Below are positions 38,403-46,339 of a stretch of DNA of 51,831 nucleotides, one piece after another. Origin of the DNA: Candidatus Gastranaerophilales bacterium (GTDB taxonomy: Bacteria > Cyanobacteriota > Vampirovibrionia > Gastranaerophilales > Gastranaerophilaceae). Each line of letters opens with the position of its first letter. Within the stretch, counting starts at the first letter, position 1. Location: NCBI GenBank assembly GCA_947624935.1, contig CANQML010000002.1:1-51831 (forward strand), given 5' to 3'. A program made the translations under genes and the position numbers. The notes beneath the pieces were generated by a model that was given only the letters and a program-made list of their open reading frames with translations, searched no databases and was not told where the DNA came from.

Positions 38403-38636
38403 GGATTGCCGCGTCGGGCGTCGCATTAAACGGGCACGGCTCCGCCTCAGCCCTTTGGCTTGCCCTCCTCGCAATGACGAAAACCGTGGCATTCCACAAA
38501 GCCTAATTAATGTATAGAACTTAACGTCTTAACGACTTAATGACTTTATTAACGTGCTTATTCGCTTATTGGCTTATTAACTTATTCGCTTTATTAACCA
38601 CTTTACTCACCTTACTCACTTCACTCACTTTTGTAA
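38403..38636. repeat. Orphan prepilin leader mosaic without prepilin ORF
   Basis: REP-like element, then GGCATTCCACAAAGCCTAATTAATGTA, CTTATTCG-type repeats and ACTTTACTCACCTTACTCACTTCACTCAC, abutting the speB stop. Confidence 0.75.
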
Positions 38637-38637
38637 A

Positions 38638-39474
38638 CTACAAACACATCAAAAGCTCTCGGATAACCTTTGTGGCAACGGCGGTTGAAACCCCCGATGC
38701 GTCATAATCGGGCGCAAGCTCAACTACATCTGCGCCTATTATTTCAAAGTCTTTCAGGTACTTAAACCACTCTATAAGCTCTTTAAACTGCATTCCGCCT
38801 GCCTCGGGTGTTCCGGTTCCACACATTACGGAAGTATCCAACACGTCTAAATCAACCGTTACAAATATTTTTTTGCCCTTAAATTCATCAAGCCCGCTAA
38901 ATTCGTGAATTAAAGTATTGTGTTTTTTCATAAACTCAAATTCTTCTTTCATTCCCGATCTAATTCCGATTTGCTTAATGTTTTCGGCGCCGACGATTTT
39001 TGAAATATGTCTAATAACAGCCGAATGCGACATTTCTTCGCCTAGATATTCTTCTCTCAAATCGGTGTGGGCGTCAAAATGCACAACTGCTAAATTGTCG
39101 TAAAACTTTGATATGGCTTTTATTTCGGGCAAAGTTACAAGGTGCTCGCCGCCGATTGCAAAAACTTTTTTGCCCGCTTTGTATATTTCTTCAACGTTTT
39201 TTTCTATCAAATCAAGTGATGCGTAAGTGTTCCCGAGCGGAAATTCCAAATCGCCCGCATCGTGAAAATTCACATCCTGCAAGTGTTTGTCAAATTCCGG
39301 TGAATAATCTTCCAACCCCCAGCTTGCAAGCCGGATTTGTTCGGGCGCAAACCTTGAACCGGGTCTGTATGATACCGTTCCGTCAAACGGCAAGCCCAGC
39401 ATAATCACGTCTGATGTTTCAAAATTCGGGTTCTGCCCCATCCAATTCCTGTCTAAAAACGGCCCTGTTAACAT
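38638..39474 (-). CDS. speB: Agmatinase / ureohydrolase family
   Basis: GGEHLVTLPEI, VVHFDAHTDLREEY, VTVDLDVLDTS. Confidence 0.92.
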   Translation of the reverse strand: MLTGPFLDRNWMGQNPNFETSDVIMLGLPFDGTVSYRPGSRFAPEQIRLASWGLEDYSPEFDKHLQDVNFHDAGDLEFPLGNTYASLDLIEKNVEEIYKAGKKVFAIGGEHLVTLPEIKAISKFYDNLAVVHFDAHTDLREEYLGEEMSHSAVIRHISKIVGAENIKQIGIRSGMKEEFEFMKKHNTLIHEFSGLDEFKGKKIFVTVDLDVLDTSVMCGTGTPEAGGMQFKELIEWFKYLKDFEIIGADVVELAPDYDASGVSTAVATKVIRELLMCL

Positions 39475-39741
39475 AGAAAAATTATACCATGAAAGTATCG
39501 CAAAGCATTAAAAAATACTTCAAATAAAGGATAACATTTGAATAAAAAAACGATATTCTTAAAGTATCTTATATCAGACTTTTACAAATTGTAAACAAAA
39601 TGGCATGGCGGGCATGCCCGAAAATGCAAGTATTACAAAATGTAACCAAAATTTAAGAAATATTAAATATGGCTGAAAACATGTCCTCATCATGGTTTCG
39701 GGAGTCGATAAAAGAGGGTAAAAGGCTTAAAAATAAAATAG

Positions 39742-39770
39742 TTGTCCGACCAAAAAGGTTAGAGTACAAT
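39742..39770 (+). promoter_or_regulatory. Sigma-70 promoter for the yggS-sepF operon
   Basis: TTGTCC-N17-TACAAT. Confidence 0.5.
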
Positions 39771-39796
39771 TAATTATGTGGTCAGTAAAGGCTAAA

Positions 39797-40462
39797 ATGA
39801 CTATTAAAGAAAATCTTTTACAAATACAAATTGAAATCGCACCTTATACACCAAATATCATTGCAGTTACAAAGTATTTTGACGAAAGTGCCATAATCAA
39901 CGCATACAATGCGGGATTAAGGGATTTCGGAGAATCGAGGGTAATTGAGGCATCAGAGAAGATTAAAAATCTGCCTGAAAAGATAAAAGAAACATCAAAA
40001 TTTCATTTTATCGGACATCTTCAGACGAACAAAGTCAAAAAAGCCGTTGAGGTATTTGATTTAATACAGTCTGTGGATTCGGTCAAGCTTGCCGAAAAGA
40101 TTTCGGATGAGGCGGGAAAAATCGGCAAAGTGCAGCAGGTCTTAATCCAGATTAATAATGCCGGCGAGGAACAAAAATCAGGGTTTTCCAAAACTGAGGT
40201 TTTTGTGGCGTTTCCTCAAATAAAAGAGATGAAAAATCTTGATGTTATCGGCGTTATGAACATGGCACCTTTGGGCGCATCTGATGATGAGCTTACAAGA
40301 CTTTTTTCCGAAATAGTTGATATAAAAAACGAGCTTGAGAAGAAATTTGATTGCGAATTGAAGGAAGTATCAATGGGCATGAGTCAAGATTACAAAATAG
40401 CGGCTCGGCAAGGTGCAACAATGCTTAGGATAGGTAGAAAATTATTTATAACGGAGGAATAA
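39797..40462 (+). CDS. yggS: YggS-family PLP homeostasis protein (ORF track starts at 39776)
   Basis: IAVTKYFDESAI, NAGLRDFGESRV, KFHFIGHLQTNKVK, MGMSQDYKIAARQGATMLRIG. Confidence 0.9.
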   Translation: MTIKENLLQIQIEIAPYTPNIIAVTKYFDESAIINAYNAGLRDFGESRVIEASEKIKNLPEKIKETSKFHFIGHLQTNKVKKAVEVFDLIQSVDSVKLAEKISDEAGKIGKVQQVLIQINNAGEEQKSGFSKTEVFVAFPQIKEMKNLDVIGVMNMAPLGASDDELTRLFSEIVDIKNELEKKFDCELKEVSMGMSQDYKIAARQGATMLRIGRKLFITEE

Positions 40463-40465
40463 ACG

Positions 40466-40957
40466 GTGGCAGTAGTTACAGACAAAATTAAATCAGTAGT
40501 AGACTTTTTGGTAAAAGGCTTTGAGCCTAAAGAATCAATCTTTGAAGATTTGGCGGAAGAAATGAACGACGAGTACGAAGTTCAGGAAAATCTTGCGGTT
40601 GATCCTAAATATACCTATGAAAAATCAAACAATTTGAAAGTTGTTAATCATCCAAACTTTAAAGGTTATGAAGTTATGGTTATGGAACCTCGTTCATTTG
40701 AAGATGCGGCAAACATTGCTCTATATTTGAAAGAGAAAAAAACAATAGTTTTAAATCTTCATCTGTTGGATAAAGAGCAATCTCAAAGAACGATTGATTT
40801 TATATGCGGTGCGGCGCATGTCTTGGATGGCAAACCGCAAAAAGTGGGAGATTTGGTATTTGTATTCACACCGAATAATGTAACTTTGTCTGTAGACTTG
40901 AATACTAACCAAAATAAATTCAATGACTCGATTTGGAGAGCTCCGTTGCAGTCATAA
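40466..40957 (+). CDS. sepF: Cell division protein SepF
   Basis: VMVMEPRSFEDAANIALYLKEKKTIVLNLHLLDKEQSQRTIDFICGAAHVLDG; GTG start. Confidence 0.9.
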   Translation: MAVVTDKIKSVVDFLVKGFEPKESIFEDLAEEMNDEYEVQENLAVDPKYTYEKSNNLKVVNHPNFKGYEVMVMEPRSFEDAANIALYLKEKKTIVLNLHLLDKEQSQRTIDFICGAAHVLDGKPQKVGDLVFVFTPNNVTLSVDLNTNQNKFNDSIWRAPLQS

Positions 40958-40974
40958 ATAATGATAGTTGTAAA

Positions 40975-41000
40975 GAGAGCCTTTAAGGCTCTCTTTTTTT
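40975..41000 (+). terminator. Rho-independent terminator after sepF
   Basis: GAGAGCCTT-AAGGCTCTC-TTTTTTT. Confidence 0.8.
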
Positions 41001-41017
41001 GTGCTATAAATTTTTGT

Positions 41018-41794
41018 ATGAAAAATTTTGCGATATGCGCTAACAACAGAATTGAAAATGCTTTCGCCACTGCAAAAGAGTTGCAAAGTTTGCTTAAAAA
41101 CGCACAAATTTTGGATATCGATAATCTCAAAAGCGGCTATGACTTTGTGTTTGTAATCGGCGGCGACGGAACAATTTTGAAGGCTGCAAGATTTTATGCC
41201 AAAACTGCAACCCCGATATTCGGCGTTAACCTTGGAAGGCTCGGTTTTTTGTCGCAAGCTTCAAAAGAAAATTTAAAATCCGCTGTCGAAAAAATCCTCG
41301 CCGATAATTTCAGAACGGAAAAACGTACAATGCTGCAAAGCGGTGACAGGCTCGCGCTGAACGATTTTGTGATAAAAGGTACTACAACAGGCAGAACTTC
41401 AAGGTTTTCTTTAAAAATTAATAACAAATTTGTATGTGATTATTTGGCAGACGGTATAATTGTAACGACGCCGACGGGTTCAACGGCTTATGGTCTTTCT
41501 GCGGGCGGCCCTGTTATTTCACCGCATTTGAATGCGCTTTTGGTCGTTCCGATTTGCCCGCATACGCTTAATGCAAGACCGATTGTAATTCCTGATACAG
41601 AAACCGTAACGGTTTGTTCGGGTTTGACAAATTGCTTTGCATCAACTGACGGGCAGGAATTTTATGAGTTTTCCGGACAAATTGAGATAAAAAAATCCCA
41701 ATATTGCGCCAAATTAGCGCTTTTAGACGGTGATGATTTCTATTCCGTTTTGAGAAATAAACTTCACTGGGGTACGTCACCTTGCAGTAAATAA
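41018..41794 (+). CDS. nadK: NAD kinase
   Basis: FVIGGDGTILKAARFY, GVNLGRLGFLS, TPTGSTAYGLSAGGPV. Confidence 0.92.
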   Translation: MKNFAICANNRIENAFATAKELQSLLKNAQILDIDNLKSGYDFVFVIGGDGTILKAARFYAKTATPIFGVNLGRLGFLSQASKENLKSAVEKILADNFRTEKRTMLQSGDRLALNDFVIKGTTTGRTSRFSLKINNKFVCDYLADGIIVTTPTGSTAYGLSAGGPVISPHLNALLVVPICPHTLNARPIVIPDTETVTVCSGLTNCFASTDGQEFYEFSGQIEIKKSQYCAKLALLDGDDFYSVLRNKLHWGTSPCSK

Positions 41795-41941
41795 CAGGTT
41801 TTTAAAAGTTTTATTAACTTTTGTTTATAATTTGCCAAAAAATTATTGTACTTTTTTTCTATTTAAAATAGTATGTTAATATATTGTTGTCCGATTTGTA
41901 ATCGACTATACATGTAATTTAGAATATAAGAGGTAAAAACA

Positions 41942-43099
41942 GTGGAAAATTTTGTATCAGACATTTTCGCAAAGAAAGAAGAAACGACAAACACTACTAT
42001 TAGCAGATCACCGATTAACCCTACAAACATTAAGGTAGTAGGTATCGGCGGCGGCGGCGGAAACGCAGTTAACCGAATGATTAAAGCAGGTTTGTCGGGT
42101 GTAGAATTTTGGCTAATGAATACAGACCTTCAGGTCTTGGAATACGGTCAGACGAAGAATAAAATCCAGTTAGGTGTATCGTCTACAAACGGTTTGGGTG
42201 CAGGCGGCGATCCTTCGGTTGGTGAAAAAGCTGCAGAAGAAGCTCAACAAGACATTACAAATGCACTTGAAGGTGCTGATATGGTATTCATTACGGCAGG
42301 TATGGGCGGCGGTACCGGAACGGGTGCTGCTCCGGTTGTTGCTAAAATTGCCAAAGAATTGGGTATTTTGACAATTGCCGTTGTAACTAAGCCTTTCTCC
42401 TGGGAAGGTAAGAAAAGACAAAATCAGGCGGTTCAAGGTTTGGAAAAGCTTAGAGAAGCTGTTGATGCCGTTATCGTAATACCTAACGATAAGTTGTTAC
42501 AGGTCGTTGACAGACAAGTTTCATTGACAGAATCGTTTATCATCGTTGATGAAGTTTTACTCCGTGGTGTTCAAGGTATTTCAGATATCATTACTGTTCC
42601 CGGAATTATCAACGTTGACTTTGCTGATGTTAAAAACGTTATGCAGGCATCAGGTTCGGCACTTATGGGTATCGGTCGCGGTCAGGGCGAAGGCAGAGCT
42701 GTCAAAGCCGCTGAAATCGCAATCAATTCTCAATTGCTTGAAACTTCAATTAATGGTGCATCGGGCGTTATCGTTAACATCACAGGCGGTCCTGATATGA
42801 CACTTCACGAAATTGACGATGCGGCAAAAATCATTCACGATGCGGTATTGGAAGATGCAACCATCATCATAGGTACTGCAATGAATGAGAATATTCAAGG
42901 CGAAATCCAAGTTACTGTTATAGCAACAGGCTTTGAATTGAAAAACACTTTGCCTCAGGAAAAAACGGAAGTAAGGCAGTTGAATGCGGCTGATTTCTTC
43001 GCAAATTCCGGCTCTTATAACCAGCCGAGAAGAACATCAATCCCCGAAGTTTCACCAAGTTTTACAAATATAGAGATTCCTGATTTCTTGAAAAAGTAG
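41942..43099 (+). CDS. ftsZ: Cell division protein FtsZ
   Basis: [37 protein letters not shown] start. Confidence 0.97.
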   Translation: MENFVSDIFAKKEETTNTTISRSPINPTNIKVVGIGGGGGNAVNRMIKAGLSGVEFWLMNTDLQVLEYGQTKNKIQLGVSSTNGLGAGGDPSVGEKAAEEAQQDITNALEGADMVFITAGMGGGTGTGAAPVVAKIAKELGILTIAVVTKPFSWEGKKRQNQAVQGLEKLREAVDAVIVIPNDKLLQVVDRQVSLTESFIIVDEVLLRGVQGISDIITVPGIINVDFADVKNVMQASGSALMGIGRGQGEGRAVKAAEIAINSQLLETSINGASGVIVNITGGPDMTLHEIDDAAKIIHDAVLEDATIIIGTAMNENIQGEIQVTVIATGFELKNTLPQEKTEVRQLNAADFFANSGSYNQPRRTSIPEVSPSFTNIEIPDFLKK

Positions 43100-43116
43100 A
43101 AGGTGGTAAGTAGTAG

Positions 43117-43144
43117 AAAAGACGGCGCATGCCGTCTTTTTTTA
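43117..43144 (+). terminator. Rho-independent terminator after ftsZ
   Basis: AAAAGACGGC-GCAT-GCCGTCTTTT. Confidence 0.85.
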
Positions 43145-43322
43145 TGCCAATTTGTTAAGAAATGTAAACGCGAATTTTAGAATGGCTAAAACCCAATAAT
43201 ATTGTATCATTGTAACTTCATGCAAAAGCCTGTTGAGACATGCATTTAGGCAATTTTTGAAGAGAAAAATTTTTAATAAAAGCATAGGGGATACACAAGA
43301 CATACAAGGATTGGAGGAAATT

Positions 43323-44318
43323 ATGTCAGTTAAAGTTGGAAAGTACGAAGTTGGAGTACGTGATTTGAGTAAGCACAATGGGGAAAGATTTGGGAAACCG
43401 TTAACTCCTCAAATTAAAGCAGGTGCAAAAAAATGTTCAGTATTTTTAAAGAATCACAAATCACAAATAGCAAAAGGCGGATTATTTACATTAGCAGGTT
43501 TTGGATTATTTTTTGCAGGTAAAATGTTGTATGATTATTTTACAGGTAAGAAAGCAGATGACAAGAAAGATTTAAAACAGCCGGAAGTAAAACCCGAAGT
43601 TAAACCTGAAGTAAAACCGGAAGGTAAAGAAGAAAAAATGACGGGTGATTCATACACGGTAAAAGCAGGTGACAACTTGTGGAACATAGCGAAAGCACAC
43701 TTGAAAGAACAAAACAAAGATGTAAAAGGCTATGAACCTTCAGGGAAAGAAATCCACAAACATGTACAAGAATTGATGGGAATCAACGGTTTGAAATATG
43801 AAAAAGATGATTATACAGTAATCATCAGACCGGGCGATGAAATCAAATTCAAGGCAGACGACAACACACCGGTAGCGCCGACGAAGCCTGAAGAAAAACC
43901 GGAAGTTAAACCCGAAGTTAAACCTGAAGAAAAGGTTGAGGTAAAACCTGAAGTTAAACCTGAAGAAAAGCCGGAAGTAAAACCCGAAGAACAGGTTGAA
44001 GAAAAACCGGAAGTACAAGTCGAAGAAGAACCTGCACAGGGTTTAACCAAAGAGGAAGCTCGTGAGATTAGACGTGAACAAAGAGCGGCATATCGTGCAG
44101 AACGCAAAGAAATCAGAAGAGCACACCGTGAAATTCGTAAACAAATCAAAAGTGAAACAAAAAGTCAAAAACGAGCACTAAAGGCAAAGAAACGTGAACT
44201 TAAACTTAAAGCAAGATCACTGAGATTGGAAGGCAGACAAAAAGCTTGGGATGAAATAATGATAAGCAGAAACAAAGTAGCTAAGTTAAAAAATGAAAGT
44301 ATGGCAGAAGCTGCCTAA
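43323..44318 (+). CDS. Single-TM LysM-domain protein with Pro/Glu/Lys/Val repeats and highly basic C-terminus
   Basis: SYTVKAGDNLWNIAKAHL LysM; TM GGLFTLAGFGLFFAGKMLY; (K)PEVKPE repeats; SD TTGGAGGA before ATG 43323. Confidence 0.8.
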   Translation: MSVKVGKYEVGVRDLSKHNGERFGKPLTPQIKAGAKKCSVFLKNHKSQIAKGGLFTLAGFGLFFAGKMLYDYFTGKKADDKKDLKQPEVKPEVKPEVKPEGKEEKMTGDSYTVKAGDNLWNIAKAHLKEQNKDVKGYEPSGKEIHKHVQELMGINGLKYEKDDYTVIIRPGDEIKFKADDNTPVAPTKPEEKPEVKPEVKPEEKVEVKPEVKPEEKPEVKPEEQVEEKPEVQVEEEPAQGLTKEEAREIRREQRAAYRAERKEIRRAHREIRKQIKSETKSQKRALKAKKRELKLKARSLRLEGRQKAWDEIMISRNKVAKLKNESMAEAA

Positions 44319-44322
44319 GATA

Positions 44323-44355
44323 AAAAATCCGTTCCGAAAGGAACGGATTTTTTTT
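44323..44355 (+). terminator. Rho-independent terminator
   Basis: AATCCGTTCC-GAAA-GGAACGGATT-T8. Confidence 0.9.
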
Positions 44356-44362
44356 GTGTGAA

Positions 44363-45322
44363 TTAGTCGTTTGCGTGACCTGCTGTTCCAAGCACGTCGC
44401 GCATTTTGTGCATAACCATTTCTTTAACGGCTGTTCTGCCCGGTCCCATATATTCTCTGGGGTCGAATTTTTCGGGATGTTCGATGAAAAATTCTCTAAT
44501 GGTAGATGTCATAGCCAATCTCAAGTCGGTGTCGATATTGATTTTAGCAACGCCGTGTTTAGATGCATAGTTAAGCATTTCTTCGGGAACGCCTTGTGCG
44601 TTAGGCAATTTGCCGCCAAACTTATTGCATTTTGCAACAAATTCTGCCGGTACTGATGAAGAACCGTGCAGAACGAGCGGGAAATCGTATCCGACAACCG
44701 CATTAACTGCTTTTTTAATTTCGGCAAGTCTTTCAAAGTCAAGTTTAGCTTCGCCTGAGAATTTGTAAGCACCGTGAGAAGTTCCGATAGCAACAGCCAA
44801 AGAGTCGCAGCCTGTTTCTTTTACAAATCTTGCTGCTTCTTCAGGGTCAGTATATGTAGAATCTGCGCTGTGAACTTTCACATCATCTTCAACGCCTGCT
44901 AATTTACCGAGTTCAGCCTCAACAGAAACGCCTCTTGCATGTGCATAATCTACGACCTGTTTTGTTAACTTGATGTTTTCTTCAAGCGGGAAACGGCTTC
45001 CGTCAATCATAACGGATGAAAAACCGCCGTCGATACAAGATTTGCAAATATCAAAATCTGCGCCATGATCAAGGTGAAGTGCGATAGGCACTGTTGTTGT
45101 TGCAAGAGCAGCTTCAACAAGTTTCAACAAATATGTTTGGTTAGCATATTTTCTTGCGCCTGCAGATACCTGCAAAATGATAGGTGATTGGGTTTCTTGG
45201 GCAGCTTCTGCAATACCCTGTAAAATTTCCATGTTGTTTACGTTGTAAGCACCGATAGCATAACCGCCTTGGAGTGCTTTTTTGAACATTTCATTTGTTC
45301 CAACTAATTTTCTTTCACTCAT
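44363..45322 (-). CDS. fba: Class II fructose-bisphosphate aldolase
   Basis: IALHLDHGADFDICKSCIDGGFSSVMIDGS, VVDYAHARGVSVEAELG, VLHGSSSVP. Confidence 0.95.
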   Translation of the reverse strand: MSERKLVGTNEMFKKALQGGYAIGAYNVNNMEILQGIAEAAQETQSPIILQVSAGARKYANQTYLLKLVEAALATTTVPIALHLDHGADFDICKSCIDGGFSSVMIDGSRFPLEENIKLTKQVVDYAHARGVSVEAELGKLAGVEDDVKVHSADSTYTDPEEAARFVKETGCDSLAVAIGTSHGAYKFSGEAKLDFERLAEIKKAVNAVVGYDFPLVLHGSSSVPAEFVAKCNKFGGKLPNAQGVPEEMLNYASKHGVAKINIDTDLRLAMTSTIREFFIEHPEKFDPREYMGPGRTAVKEMVMHKMRDVLGTAGHAND

Positions 45323-45432
45323 TTGAGTTCTCCTTCTTTTTTACACAAAATCAGTGTATTACAAACATTTATTAAATTCAACATCTCAAATTTAGAGATT
45401 TTGTTAAGAATTGTGAAATAATTCTATCGATT

Positions 45433-45461
45433 TTTACAAAGGCTCAAAATGCTGATATAAT
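45433..45461 (+). promoter_or_regulatory. Sigma-70 promoter
   Basis: TTTACA-N17-TATAAT with TGA before -10. Confidence 0.55.
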
Positions 45462-45555
45462 ATGTTTATCAGGCAAAATTAGTCAGTTTTGTCAAAGCAA
45501 AAAGAAATATTTACGAATTTTAGAATTGCATAACGAATAAAAAAAGGAGTGAAAA

Positions 45556-46233
45556 ATGAAAATAGCAGCGATAAACAATTACGGGAAATATCAAAATTAT
45601 GCGATGCCGCAGTTTGAAGGCAAAAAGGAAAAGCATACAAATCCGATAAAAACGACATTAAAGGCTGTTCCGTTGGCGGTATTGGTAGCGATGAGCCCGT
45701 TGAATACGGTTCAAGCCCAACAACAGCAGGAAGAAAAAGTCATTGAGACTGTTGATATTACGAACTATTTTCACGAACCTTATCGTAATCTTACTGGCAA
45801 ACTTTTCGCTATCAGTACTGATGGAAATGATGATGATTTTGAAAAAGTAGTTATACAAACTAAAGAAATAGAAAGAAAGACATTTACAGACGATAGGACA
45901 GGCAAAGAAATCATAGGTAAAAGAACCACTACAACTAACTATCAACTTGAAAAATTGGAAAAAACAACCTATGTAACTGATTTATCAGAAGATGTTAAAA
46001 AAAGTGCAGAAATATTGGGAATACCAACTGGTGATCGTGTCGAATATTCGTTATTAGGTCATGCAACAATTCATTCAACGCCTTACCTATTGGAGGACGG
46101 AAGCTCTTATGGAGAAGACTTCTATATAAAATTGGAAGAACTCCCTTGCAAAATAACTAAAGAATTGTACCAAGCCCTTTCGGATACTATGGGTAATGGT
46201 GTTAAATATAAAGAATATGAGATAAAGATATAA
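45556..46233 (+). CDS. Hypothetical protein, probable membrane-targeting/signal segment
   Basis: SD AAGGAG; MKIAAINNYGKYQNYAMPQFEGKK then hydrophobic AVPLAVLVAMSPLNTVQAQ. Confidence 0.65.
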   Translation: MKIAAINNYGKYQNYAMPQFEGKKEKHTNPIKTTLKAVPLAVLVAMSPLNTVQAQQQQEEKVIETVDITNYFHEPYRNLTGKLFAISTDGNDDDFEKVVIQTKEIERKTFTDDRTGKEIIGKRTTTTNYQLEKLEKTTYVTDLSEDVKKSAEILGIPTGDRVEYSLLGHATIHSTPYLLEDGSSYGEDFYIKLEELPCKITKELYQALSDTMGNGVKYKEYEIKI

Positions 46234-46339
46234 GACGTGAAACCAATGAATCTGATAACTCCTTAATTTTGTAAATAATTGTAAACATGTCCAAACATGC
46301 TGAAATCAATGGATTTTCATTGTTTTTATATAAATAAAT

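Noticed and set aside
43870-44030. GAAGTTAAACCTGAAG repeats as a CRISPR/VNTR element
   Set aside because: Coding repeat (KPEVKPE) within the LysM protein; no unique spacers.
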